A program made the position numbers and the translations under genes. Shown here one piece after another: positions 55,252 to 63,137 of a stretch of 64,000 bases of DNA. Every line of letters begins with the position of its first letter. Position 1 is the first letter of the stretch. The stretch covers positions 3,183,001 to 3,247,000 of the forward strand of contig NZ_CP045504.1 in assembly GCF_013376455.1 (NCBI RefSeq), in the 5' to 3' direction. The notes beneath the pieces are model-generated. The model searched no databases. It saw only the letters and a program-made list of their open reading frames with translations, and was not told where the DNA came from. Source of the DNA: Desulfolutivibrio sulfodismutans DSM 3696. Lineage in GTDB: Bacteria; Desulfobacterota; Desulfovibrionia; Desulfovibrionales; Desulfovibrionaceae.

Positions 55252-55542
55252 ATGGCCGCCACCATCGACGAAATCACCATCAATTACGAAGAAGACGGCC
55301 TCTTGAAGGTCAAGGAGCTGGACAAGGTCGTCCTTTCCAAAGGGGCCTGGACCACCATCATCTTCCGCTTCACCCAGTGGGACAACAAACTTGGCGACTA
55401 CGGCCCGGATCGCTACATCATCCGCCGCTACAAAAAACAAAACGACGAATACCGGTCCCAGTCCAAGTTCGCCATCTCCAGCCGCGATCAGGCCAAAAAA
55501 ATCATCGCCGCCCTGCAGCAGTGGGTTGATCTGACGGAGTAG
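55252..55542 (+). CDS. Unknown 96-residue protein in a ubiquitin-like/E1-like operon
   Basis: Start at 55252 (MAATIDEITINYEEDGLLKV), six bases after AAGG; an ATG at 55246 is too close to the site. The protein is mixed alpha/beta with a strongly charged centre (YIIRRYKKQNDEYRSQSKFA) and no cysteines. I do not recognise a family. It lies between the thioesterase and the sulfur-carrier gene with four bases before the latter, so a role with the carrier or its target is likely. Confidence 0.75.
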   Translation: MAATIDEITINYEEDGLLKVKELDKVVLSKGAWTTIIFRFTQWDNKLGDYGPDRYIIRRYKKQNDEYRSQSKFAISSRDQAKKIIAALQQWVDLTE

Positions 55543-55546
55543 GCCC

Positions 55547-55816
55547 ATGACCGGCGCCCCGGCAGGCACGGCAGGCCCGGAGATCACGACGGTCACGGTC
55601 AAATGCCTGGCCACCCTGGCCGCCTTCCAGCCCGCGTCCGGTTCCGCCGTGCGCCTGTCCGGGGCGGCCCCGTGCGTGGCCGATCTTGCCGCCGCCCTGG
55701 GCCTTCCCGCCGCCAAAATCACCACCATCCTGCGAAACGGCGCGCCCGCCACGCAGGACACACCCTTGGCCGACGGCGACGCCGTGACCTTTTTGCCCAC
55801 CTTAAGCGGCGGTTGA
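55547..55816 (+). CDS. MoaD/ThiS-like ubiquitin-fold sulfur carrier
   Basis: 89 residues. The protein ends in SGG, the Gly-Gly tail needed for adenylation and thiocarboxylation. The late region (ITTILRNGAPATQDTPLADG, then DAVTFLPTLSGG) follows the beta-grasp pattern of MoaD and ThiS. It is followed by an E1-like gene two bases after its stop. Likely uses are molybdopterin or tungstopterin sulfur, thiamine, or another sulfur transfer; in sulfate reducers such pairs often sit with tungsten aldehyde oxidoreductase, which is not in the window. Confidence 0.88.
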   Translation: MTGAPAGTAGPEITTVTVKCLATLAAFQPASGSAVRLSGAAPCVADLAAALGLPAAKITTILRNGAPATQDTPLADGDAVTFLPTLSGG

Positions 55817-55817
55817 C

Positions 55818-56657
55818 ATGGATCTTCCCGACGCCATCGCCTCCCGGGCCGTCCCGGCCACGCTCCCCGACGGCACGCCGGTGCGGGTGTTGTCCGGTTC
55901 CCAGGCTACCGCCCTGGCCCGGGCGTTTGCCCTGCCCGTGCGCGAGGTGGACGCCAACGCCCTGGATGCGGGCATCCTGCCCGGCCGCTACCTGCGCAAC
56001 TTCACGGCCTATTCCGTCGCCGAACAGGCGCGGCTTTTGCGCTCCACGGCGGCCCTGGTGGGGCTTGGCGGGCTTGGCGGCACGGTGCTTGAGATCTTGG
56101 CCCGCACCGGGGTGGGGACCATTGTCGCGGCCGACGGCGACAGGTTTGAGGAATCGAACCTGAACCGCCAGCTTCTGGCCGAGGACGCCCGGTTGGACCG
56201 TCCCAAGGCCGAGGCGGCGCTTGCCCGGGCGGCGGCGATCAATCCCACGGCGACGGTCACGGCCCAGGCGGCCTTTCTGGACGCGGCGGGCATGGCGGCC
56301 TGCCTGGCCGGGGCCCAGGTGGCCGTGGACGCCTTGGGGGGGCTCACGGATCGTCCGGTCCTGGCCAGGGCGGCGGCGGCCCGGGGCCTTGCGCTGGTGA
56401 CGGCGGCCGTGGCCGGGGACACGGGGTACGTGGCCACGGTTTTGCCCGGCGGCCCGGCCTTGTGGGATATCCTGGGGGGGGCGGCCGACCCGGCTGAAAA
56501 CGCCCTGGGCTGCCAGGCGGCCGGGGTCACGGTGGCGGCGGGGCTTCAGGCCGCCGAGGCGCTGCGCATCCTGGCCGGGCGGCCGCCGCGGCTGGCCGGG
56601 AAGCTTTTGGTCGTCGATCTGTCGGATATGACCTTCGAGACGGTGTCGCTGACGTAG
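55818..56657 (+). CDS. ThiF/MoeB/HesA-family E1-like adenylyltransferase
   Basis: 279 residues. Rossmann ATP site GLGGLGG (82-88), Asp106-Asp108 and the Arg-finger segment NLNRQLL (114-120) are present. The paired zinc cysteines of MoeB/ThiF are absent; the only late Cys is Cys232 in ALGCQAAG. It should adenylate the C-terminus of the upstream ubiquitin-like carrier. The N-terminal 60 residues carry an extension ending RYLRNFTAYSVAEQ. The lack of zinc ligands places it nearer to HesA-type enzymes. Confidence 0.9.
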   Translation: MDLPDAIASRAVPATLPDGTPVRVLSGSQATALARAFALPVREVDANALDAGILPGRYLRNFTAYSVAEQARLLRSTAALVGLGGLGGTVLEILARTGVGTIVAADGDRFEESNLNRQLLAEDARLDRPKAEAALARAAAINPTATVTAQAAFLDAAGMAACLAGAQVAVDALGGLTDRPVLARAAAARGLALVTAAVAGDTGYVATVLPGGPALWDILGGAADPAENALGCQAAGVTVAAGLQAAEALRILAGRPPRLAGKLLVVDLSDMTFETVSLT

Positions 56658-56748
56658 CGGCTTCCCGGCGGCGAGGGTGATCCGCCGGATTTGTCGTGCG
56701 CGACCATGCGATGGTTTGCATGGCAGGATGATCCATGGGAGACGAATC

Positions 56749-57075
56749 ATGCCCCTGACTCACACTTTTCGCATGACCGTGCAGGATCGCGCCGCTCGCG
56801 ATCCGGCGTTCCGCCAAGCCATGCTGAAAGAAGGCGTCGACGCCCTGCTGGCCGGGGACGTGCCTGCGGGAAAGGCGATTCTGCGCGACTACATCAACGC
56901 TGCCGTGGGGTTTGGTCCCCTGGCCGAGGCCACCAACATCCCGGCCAAAAGCCTCATGCGGATGCTTGGCCCCAGGGGAAATCCCCGCGCGGACAACCTG
57001 TTCCAGATCATCCGCCAGTTGCAGACGCACGAGGGGATTCGGCTGGGGGTGGGGGAAGAGGCTTCGGCGGGGTAA
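56749..57075 (+). CDS. HTH antitoxin-like regulator without visible toxin
   Basis: 108 residues from the ATG at 56749, with GGGAG six bases upstream. The sequence DPAFRQAMLKEGVDALLAGD, YINAAVGFGPLAEATNIPAK and LMRMLGPRGNP is typical of the addiction-module antidote family (COG3636-like) that pairs with HigB/RelE-type toxins. No toxin gene lies on either side: 91 bases separate it from the E1-like gene and the downstream gap has none. It may be an orphan antitoxin or a domesticated regulator. Confidence 0.8.
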   Translation: MPLTHTFRMTVQDRAARDPAFRQAMLKEGVDALLAGDVPAGKAILRDYINAAVGFGPLAEATNIPAKSLMRMLGPRGNPRADNLFQIIRQLQTHEGIRLGVGEEASAG

Positions 57076-57233
57076 GTGCTTTTTGCCAAACCGGGATATC
57101 CCCGCATAGATTGAAAACGCATAGAAACTATTTTTGTGCGGAGGTCAACTTTGAGGAAATATCTTTTTGATAAAAAATCCGACCACGCGCGAGAAGTTAA
57201 GGTGGCCTTTGATGTGTAAATACATATTTTAAG
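57076..57233. other. AT-rich gap, first part
   Basis: Composition drops sharply to AT-rich compared with both flanks. No gene is supported before the promoter at 57234. The full gene-poor gap runs from 57076 to 57626. Confidence 0.5.
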
Positions 57234-57261
57234 TTGACATTTTGAAGTAACTGTGTATAGT
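57234..57261 (+). promoter_or_regulatory. Strong sigma-70-type promoter in a gene-poor gap
   Basis: A perfect TTGACA (57234-57239), 16 bases, then TATAGT (57256-57261). Start site predicted near 57268. It is the best housekeeping-type promoter in the window, and what it drives is a small ORF or small RNA. Confidence 0.65.
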
Positions 57262-57329
57262 CTTGTTGTCGTTGATTCAAGCAAGGGAAGGGATCAGGTT
57301 CGATTCCTGTGTACTTGAGGAAGGTGTTG

Positions 57330-57479
57330 GTGATCCTTGTGGCATCCGTAATGTTTGTGGTTACTATCAATGTTGATATTCAATGCAATGTTGATATCGT
57401 TCTGAATAACACAATGGAGGAGCCTATGGATCACACAATGTATTTTCACAAAGAAGATGGTTCACCTTCCCTTCCTTGA
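57330..57479 (+). CDS. Possible 49-residue small protein with hydrophobic N-terminus
   Basis: From a GTG at 57330, six bases after GAGGAAG, to a TGA at 57477. It starts MILVASVMFVVTINVDI and ends HKEDGSPSLP. A 12-base direct repeat (CAATGTTGATAT at 57368 and 57386, period 18) encodes a repeated N-V-D-I. An internal ATG at 57426 with a perfect GGAGGAG in front could make a 17-residue peptide instead. Low composition match to the rest of the genome. Speculative but it has a promoter and ribosome site. Confidence 0.35.
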   Translation: MILVASVMFVVTINVDIQCNVDIVLNNTMEEPMDHTMYFHKEDGSPSLP

Positions 57480-57626
57480 ATTAGCGATATATTAGATCGT
57501 TTATCATCGTTAAAGGTTTTGCTCTCGCGAAACATGTTCGTGTGAAGCTAATGTTTGCCTGTCATTACAGTCCTCGCCCATCTACTGACTCGGTTGCAAT
57601 CGTGTGGGAACATGCTACGGGGGAGC

Positions 57627-59042
57627 ATGAACAAAACCGCCCCCCATCCGGTCCTGGCCCTGGCCCTGGTCATCGTCCTGGCGGCGGTCCCGGGAAGCTC
57701 CGCCGCCTCCTTTCTCTCCGAAATCGGTGTGCAGCCGCACGTCTGCAATGCCGCCGTCCTGTCCGGCAACCTGCGCCACGTCGCCCTGTCCGGAAACGAC
57801 ACCACCGGGAACGGCTCTGCCGCCGCGCCCTACCGCACCCTTTTCCGGGCGGCGGAAACCGCCCAGCCCGGCGACACCATCGTGGTCCGGCAGGGAACCT
57901 ATGTCGAGCCTCAGGAAATCCGCATCCGGGTCGCAAACGTCGCCATCCGCTCCTTTCCCGGAGAATGGGCCGTGGTGGACCGGCGTTCCGAGACCGACGA
58001 GGGGTCGGGGATCTATTTCTACGTCGGCGCCGACGGCGGCAGCCTCGAATGCATCGAGGTCGTGGGCGGCTTCTACGCCGTGTCCACGGAGACGAAATGG
58101 GACTGGGGCGACCCGGACGACCGGGCCGGGGTCTCGCGCCTGCGCATCGCCAACACGAAACTGCACGGCTCCCAGCGCGACGTGGTCAAGATCAAGCCGG
58201 GTTGCGACGACATCAGCATCGAACACAACGAGATCTATGACTCCGGCGTCGGCCTCTCCCAGGACGACTGCAACGCCGAGGGCATCGACAACGTCAACGG
58301 CGACCGCAACCGCGTGGCCTACAACCACATCCACGACATCTGCTCCACCGGGGTCTACCACAAGGGCGGGGCCACGGACGGGGTGGTGGAATACAACCTG
58401 ATCGAGAACACCGGCGGCGCGGGCATCCTGCTTGGGTTCGACACCAGCCCGGAATACTTCGACCTCACGGCCAATCCCGACTATTACGAGAACATCCGGG
58501 GCATCGCGCGCTACAATCTGGTCCGAAACACGGGCGCCTCAGGCATCGGATTCTACGCCTCGCGTGACGCCGCAGCCCACAACAACACCATCATCAACGC
58601 GGCGAAAAGCTACCACAGCCCGATCTATTTCGGGATCACCTTCCAGGACTGGGATCCGGCGGCGGGCCGCCCCCCCAACCGCAATCCGGCCTCGTATCGC
58701 AACATCGTCAGCCAATCCGCGACCCTGGCCCAACCCCTGGTGTCCATCCGCCATTCCACGGAGCTCGGGGGCCTAAGCGCCCTGTCCGGAACCCTGAGCA
58801 CCCACCACATCTGCTATTGGCAGGCCGGTCATGCGGCCGTCTTTGCGGACGGGCGCACGGATTTCGAAGGGACGTTCGCCCAGTGGCGGACGCATATCGG
58901 AGGCGAGGCCGGGTCGCTTTTGTCCGATCCGTTGCTCGACGCCGACGGCCTGCCGCACAACACGCTCTGCACGGGCATGGGGCACGCGGCCATGCCGGCC
59001 GGGTCCGGGGCGGCGGCGGAACTTTTGCTTTTGGGGGAATGA
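57627..59042 (+). CDS. Secreted right-handed beta-helix protein
   Basis: 471 residues from the ATG at 57627 (GGGGGAG upstream). Signal peptide about 1-25 (VLALALVIVLAAVPGSSA, cleavage near SSA). The mature protein has the pattern of parallel beta-helix (PbH1/DUF1565) proteins: AAPYRTLFRAAETAQPGDTI near the start, then repeated N-x-I/V turns such as ISIEHNEIYDSG, NRVAYNHIHDIC, GVVEYNLIENTG and GIARYNLVRNTG. Related folds are polysaccharide lyases or surface adhesins. No catalytic triad can be assigned. GC-rich, like the core genome. Confidence 0.85.
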   Translation: MNKTAPHPVLALALVIVLAAVPGSSAASFLSEIGVQPHVCNAAVLSGNLRHVALSGNDTTGNGSAAAPYRTLFRAAETAQPGDTIVVRQGTYVEPQEIRIRVANVAIRSFPGEWAVVDRRSETDEGSGIYFYVGADGGSLECIEVVGGFYAVSTETKWDWGDPDDRAGVSRLRIANTKLHGSQRDVVKIKPGCDDISIEHNEIYDSGVGLSQDDCNAEGIDNVNGDRNRVAYNHIHDICSTGVYHKGGATDGVVEYNLIENTGGAGILLGFDTSPEYFDLTANPDYYENIRGIARYNLVRNTGASGIGFYASRDAAAHNNTIINAAKSYHSPIYFGITFQDWDPAAGRPPNRNPASYRNIVSQSATLAQPLVSIRHSTELGGLSALSGTLSTHHICYWQAGHAAVFADGRTDFEGTFAQWRTHIGGEAGSLLSDPLLDADGLPHNTLCTGMGHAAMPAGSGAAAELLLLGE

Positions 59043-59535
59043 GGCCCTTGCCCGGCAGGTCTCCCGCGAGGGCGGACTGCAAAACGGACGTTGCATGGTA
59101 CTGCCTCCAAGGGACGAACGCAAAACGTCTTCGTCTACCAGCATTTTTTCATGCTCAATCTTGCCCTTATCGGTTTCCTCGTCGTGCCCCCTGTGGAATG
59201 ATCGTGTCACATACTGCGCCGTTGCCTTCTACGATGGCCGATGACGCCGTTCTTCTGAGCCTGCTCCATGTTGACATGAAATAATTTTGCATATATCTGC
59301 AAACTAATTGCATGTTGGCCTTGGCGAAATGAAGCATCCGCCCCGACCTTCATGGCGAAATCCTCGAGAGACCGAGCCGCCTGCTTCGTCCCGGACCGCA
59401 CCGCCAGAAAAGCGAATGGGACATGCCGCATCCCGCCTGAATACTGGCGGGGTGCTCGGCCAGAGGTGGAACGGAGTTCTCTGACATGCCTGGCGACTGA
59501 CTTTTCGAGCGGAATGCCACAGAAAGGAGACGGAC
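59043..59535. other. Intergenic gap between the two secreted-protein genes
   Basis: GC content falls along this stretch toward the AT-rich NHL gene. Frames on both strands lack ribosome sites and family motifs. No promoter with two good boxes was found. It could hold the decayed edge of an insertion, but no inverted repeat or transposase remnant is visible. Confidence 0.45.
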
Positions 59536-60465
59536 ATGAAAGGGATGAGAGTGGGTTTTCTTTGCGCGGTTCTGTTGGTTCTTGCGTTGCAGGTCTCCGA
59601 TGCCGCAGCGGTGAGCGCAAATTTTTTGTTTTCGATGTCAGCTGTCGGAGCTAAGTCGGTTGTTGTCGACAACAATGGATATATTTATACTTCTGTTACC
59701 GGGGGGATAAAGAAGTTTGACAATAATGGGAATTACGTGCTCACCCTGAAGCCGGATATGACGGGTGAAGAATGGACCTTCATACCGGAGGGCATAAGTC
59801 TCGATCCCCAGGGAAATCTCCTTGTTGTCGACTGGGCTAATAGCAAGGTGTGGCGACTCTCCCCAACGGGGGCAGTGCTTCAAAAAATTGGATCGTATGG
59901 TGATGCGGATGGGCAGCTCTTTTCACCTCAAGATGTGGCCGTGGACGCACAAGGGAATGTCTATATTTTGGATACCGGTCATAGTAGAGTTCAAAAATAT
60001 ACAGCGAGCGGAACATTTGTGAAGAAGTGGGGTACTCCTGGGCTAAATGACGGGCAGTTCAGTTATCCGCATGGAATTGCGGTCGATTCTTTGGGATATG
60101 TTTATGTGACTGAATATAACGGTGAAAGAGTTCAAAAATTTACATCGAATGGAGGCTTTATTTCAAAATGGGTGAATGTACAAAATTCACAAATTCCTTT
60201 TTTCTCTGGGCCAATGGGTATTGATGTAAAATTTGGATACGCATTTATCGCAAATAATGGAGACGACGAAGTTTTAATTTATGCGGATGGAGGGAAATAT
60301 AAATCGGTATTTAAGCTGGATACGGGGTATCATGAATCTCTAGACGTGTTCGTTGATGCGTCAAAGAAGATATATTGCGTGCAGTCCGGCGGCATTTATG
60401 TTTATCAGCTTACAGGGTTGGGCGAGATTTTGAATCCTTCTATTTTGCAAATGCTCTTGTTCTGA
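59536..60465 (+). CDS. Secreted NHL-repeat beta-propeller protein, AT-rich
   Basis: 309 residues. Signal peptide about 1-24 (VGFLCAVLLVLALQVSDAAA). The rest has NHL blades with the pattern G-I-A-V-D-x-x-G-x-V-Y-V-T: PQDVAVDAQGNVYILDTGHS, PHGIAVDSLGYVYVTEYNGE, GPMGIDVKFGYAFIANNGDD, about six in all. Such propellers bind proteins or glycans in the periplasm or outside the cell. AAAGGAG lies seven bases upstream. Third positions are strongly A/T compared with the neighbours, so it is probably acquired. Confidence 0.85.
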   Translation: MKGMRVGFLCAVLLVLALQVSDAAAVSANFLFSMSAVGAKSVVVDNNGYIYTSVTGGIKKFDNNGNYVLTLKPDMTGEEWTFIPEGISLDPQGNLLVVDWANSKVWRLSPTGAVLQKIGSYGDADGQLFSPQDVAVDAQGNVYILDTGHSRVQKYTASGTFVKKWGTPGLNDGQFSYPHGIAVDSLGYVYVTEYNGERVQKFTSNGGFISKWVNVQNSQIPFFSGPMGIDVKFGYAFIANNGDDEVLIYADGGKYKSVFKLDTGYHESLDVFVDASKKIYCVQSGGIYVYQLTGLGEILNPSILQMLLF

Positions 60466-60517
60466 CCGGGTGGTTTGGATGCCTGATGTCGCGTTTGCGC
60501 GGAAGTGCAACGCGTCG

Positions 60518-61765
60518 TCAAGGTCCGCTCCACAATGCCCGGTCGTCATAATCCAGGGCCACCACATCGAGCCTCGGCCCGGGACCGGCAAACGTCCGGG
60601 CCTGGGCCAGGGCCTTTTGCGCAAGCAGCCGGGGCAGTTCGGGAAAGGCCGGATCGTCCCGGGCCAGCTCGAAGGCGTGGCGCACGGTGTTGGCCGTGGC
60701 CACGGCCGCACAGATCGTCCCGGCTATCCCGGCCTGGCGGCACCAGTCGGCCAGGGCCGTAAAATCCGTGTCCGTGAGGTGGGCGTGGGTATTGCGAAGT
60801 CCCATGGCCATCTTCACCAGCTTGCCGGGATAGGCGCACAGGGTCACGGCGGCAAAGCCGCGCCCGGCCGCCTCTTCCAGGGAAAAGCCAAAAAAATCGG
60901 CAATCTGCACGAAGGCCTGCTCCGGCAACTGCGGCAACGTCCGCCGCAGGGCCTTTTCGCTGCGCCTGCCCGTGGACAGGCCCACATGGGCGACGCCCAA
61001 GGCCCGGGCTACGTCCAGGGCCTCGCGCACGGCCCCCTTCCAGGCCTCGTGGCTAAAGGGCTTGACGATGCCCGACGTGCCCAGGATGGAGACGCCGCCC
61101 ACGATCCCCAGGCGCGGATTCATGGTTCGCGCCGCCAGGGCCTCCCCGTCCTCCACGTCCACGACCGCCGTCAGGCCGTGGGCGGGCGTCTGCCCGGCCA
61201 TGGCCAGGGCCTCGGCCAGGGCGGCCCGGATCTGGGCCAGGGGGCCGGGGTTGATGGCCGGTCGGCCCACGGCCACGGGCAGCCCCGGCAGGGTGACCAC
61301 GCCCACCCCGTGGCCGCCTGTGATGCGGATGTCGCCCGGCGGCAGGGAGGCGTCGAACGCCACGGTGCAGCCGATGCGGGCCTGGTGGGTGACGTCGGGG
61401 TCGTCGCCGCCGTCTTTTACGGTCACGGCCCGGACCCGGCGTGCGGCGGCCGGGGGTGTCCCGGTCCCTGGGGTCGCGACCTCCGCGTCCGGCGTCGGTG
61501 TCTCCAAAGTAGGCGCATCCGGCGTCTTCGGCGTGTCCGGAGTATTTGTCGCGTCTGGCGTGCCCGGCGTCGTTGTCGCGTCTGGCGCGTCCGCCACCTC
61601 GTACACCGGCACGGTCAGGCGGGCACCGTCCGGCAGGGGGATGTCCATGGGGCAGGGGCGCGCGTCCGGCAAAAGGCCCATAAGGGCCAGGGCGGCGGCC
61701 TTGGCCGAGGCCGAGGCCGCAGAACCGGTGGTGAAGCCGCTGCGCAGGGTGGGGCGGTCAGGCAT
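60518..61765 (-). CDS. cbiD: Cobalt-precorrin-5B (C1)-methyltransferase CbiD
   Basis: 415 residues from the ATG at 61765. CbiD motifs: RSGFTTGSAASASAKAAALA at the N-terminus, DDPDVTHQARIGCTVAF, NPRLGIVGGVSILGTSGIV and STGRRSEKAL. It methylates C1 during anaerobic cobamide synthesis. Family members have about 350-380 residues; the excess is a Thr/Pro/Asp-rich insertion at about residues 59-108 (61442-61591). It overlaps the cbiA end by eight bases. Confidence 0.93.
   Translation of the reverse strand: MPDRPTLRSGFTTGSAASASAKAAALALMGLLPDARPCPMDIPLPDGARLTVPVYEVADAPDATTTPGTPDATNTPDTPKTPDAPTLETPTPDAEVATPGTGTPPAAARRVRAVTVKDGGDDPDVTHQARIGCTVAFDASLPPGDIRITGGHGVGVVTLPGLPVAVGRPAINPGPLAQIRAALAEALAMAGQTPAHGLTAVVDVEDGEALAARTMNPRLGIVGGVSILGTSGIVKPFSHEAWKGAVREALDVARALGVAHVGLSTGRRSEKALRRTLPQLPEQAFVQIADFFGFSLEEAAGRGFAAVTLCAYPGKLVKMAMGLRNTHAHLTDTDFTALADWCRQAGIAGTICAAVATANTVRHAFELARDDPAFPELPRLLAQKALAQARTFAGPGPRLDVVALDYDDRALWSGP
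61442..61591 (-). repeat. Thr-Pro-Asp-rich low-complexity insertion inside cbiD
   Basis: About 50 residues made of degenerate TPDA/TPGTPDA units between two core strands of CbiD (after VPVYEVADAP and before AARRVRAVTVKDGG). The DNA shows matching GGCGT/GTCTGGCG-type short repeats. It is in frame, so a flexible loop is the likely result. Confidence 0.75.
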
Positions 61766-63137
61766 GGGCGGCGGCCATGGCCGCCACGAAGGCCGGGGCC
61801 AGGTCCGGGTTGCTGCCGAAATGCAGATGCACGTAGCTGCCAAGGACGCCGCCCAGGCTGTAGCCTTCCGGGGCGTCCAAACGTCCCGAGCGGCCGGACA
61901 AGGCGTAGATGGCCCGAATGCCGGAGTCATCGCCAAGGGGGGCGGCCAGCCGCGAATAGTGGAATTCATGCCCCCGGGCTGTGGTGCCCGCCGGTCCCAG
62001 GAGGCTCGGGGCCAGGGTGACGGCCTCCCGGTAGCCCAGGGCGGCGAAGCGCGGCCCCATGACGGCCGCGCCGGGGAAGACCCCGGCCATGGGAAAGGTA
62101 CGGCCTGCGGCGTCGGTCAGGGCCTCCATGAGGTACATGAACCCGCCGCATTCGGCGTAGACCGGCCGCCCCGAGGCGCAAAACTCCCGCACAGCAAGGC
62201 GCATGGCGGCATTGTCCGCCAGCCTCGCGGCGAAAAGCTCGGGGTAGCCGCCGCCCAGATACAGGCCGTGGAGGCCGGGCGGCAGGGCCGCGTCGCCAAG
62301 GGGCGAGAAGGGGACGATTTCGGCCCCGGCGTCGCGCAAAAGGCGCAGATTTTCCTGGTAATAAAAGCTGAACGCCGCGTCCCGGGCAACGCCCAGCCGG
62401 ACCCGGGGGGCTCCCTGCGGCGCGGGGGCGGGCTCGGACACCTGGAAAAGGGGCAGGCTGTCCAGCAGCCGGGCCACGTCCAGGCGCAATTCCACGGCGT
62501 CGGCCAGGGCGGCGTACACGGCCGGATGATCGGCGTCCTCCAAGGGGTCGCACAGCCCCAGGTGCCGCGAGGGCAGGGCCAGGGCCGGGTCGCGGGGCAG
62601 ATAGCCAAGGACCGGCATGTCCGGGACGCTTCGCATGGCCTGGGCCAGGATCTCCCGGTGCCCCTCGCCGCCCACCTGGTTGAAGACCACCCCGAGAAAT
62701 TCCAGGTCCGGGTCGAATTCCGCAAAGCCCTTGACCAGGGCGGCGGCCGAGCGGCCCATGGCCCGGGCGTCGACCGTCAAAAGGATGGGCAGCCCCAGGA
62801 TCTTGGCCAGCCGGGCCGTGCTCCCGGCGTCGCTTTGGCCGGAGAAGCCGTCGAAAAGGCCCATGACCCCCTCCACCACCACGGCGTCGGCCGTGGCCGC
62901 ATACCGGGCGAAGACGGCCTGCACGGCCTCTTCGGACAGCATCCAGGAATCCAGGTTGTGGGAGGCGCGGCCCGTGGCCGCCTGATGGTGCCGGGGATCG
63001 AGGAAGTCGGGTCCGGCCTTGAAGGCGGCGACCCGGAAGCCGCGCCGGGAAAGCGCGGTCATGAGCCCCACGGCCAGGGAGGTCTTGCCCCGGCCGCTGG
63101 CCGTGGCCGCCACGACCAGACCGGGAACGGCGGTCAT
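61758..63137 (-). CDS. cbiA: Cobyrinic acid a,c-diamide synthase CbiA
   Basis: 459 residues. N-terminal ATPase domain with VVAATASGRGKTSLAVGLM and FKAGPDFLDPRHH; C-terminal glutaminase domain with nucleophile Cys in YAECGGFMYL and LGGGYPELFA; late motif GSYVHLHFGSNP. It amidates side chains a and c of cobyrinate using glutamine and ATP. It starts within the stop of the carboxypeptidase gene (ATGA) and overlaps cbiD, so three genes are coupled. It acts before the CobQ half of the fusion at 18025. Confidence 0.95.
   Translation of the reverse strand: MTAVPGLVVAATASGRGKTSLAVGLMTALSRRGFRVAAFKAGPDFLDPRHHQAATGRASHNLDSWMLSEEAVQAVFARYAATADAVVVEGVMGLFDGFSGQSDAGSTARLAKILGLPILLTVDARAMGRSAAALVKGFAEFDPDLEFLGVVFNQVGGEGHREILAQAMRSVPDMPVLGYLPRDPALALPSRHLGLCDPLEDADHPAVYAALADAVELRLDVARLLDSLPLFQVSEPAPAPQGAPRVRLGVARDAAFSFYYQENLRLLRDAGAEIVPFSPLGDAALPPGLHGLYLGGGYPELFAARLADNAAMRLAVREFCASGRPVYAECGGFMYLMEALTDAAGRTFPMAGVFPGAAVMGPRFAALGYREAVTLAPSLLGPAGTTARGHEFHYSRLAAPLGDDSGIRAIYALSGRSGRLDAPEGYSLGGVLGSYVHLHFGSNPDLAPAFVAAMAAAHA

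Noticed and set aside
57244-57317. tRNA-like element: AAGTAAC and TGTACTT about 73 bases apart with a GGTTCGATTCC T-arm
   Set aside because: Only five of seven acceptor pairs form, there is no D-arm or anticodon arm, and the first part overlaps a good promoter. Chance or a fragment.
59207-59620. 137-codon minus-strand frame in the gap before the NHL gene
   Set aside because: No ribosome site, no recognised motif, and its composition changes midway.
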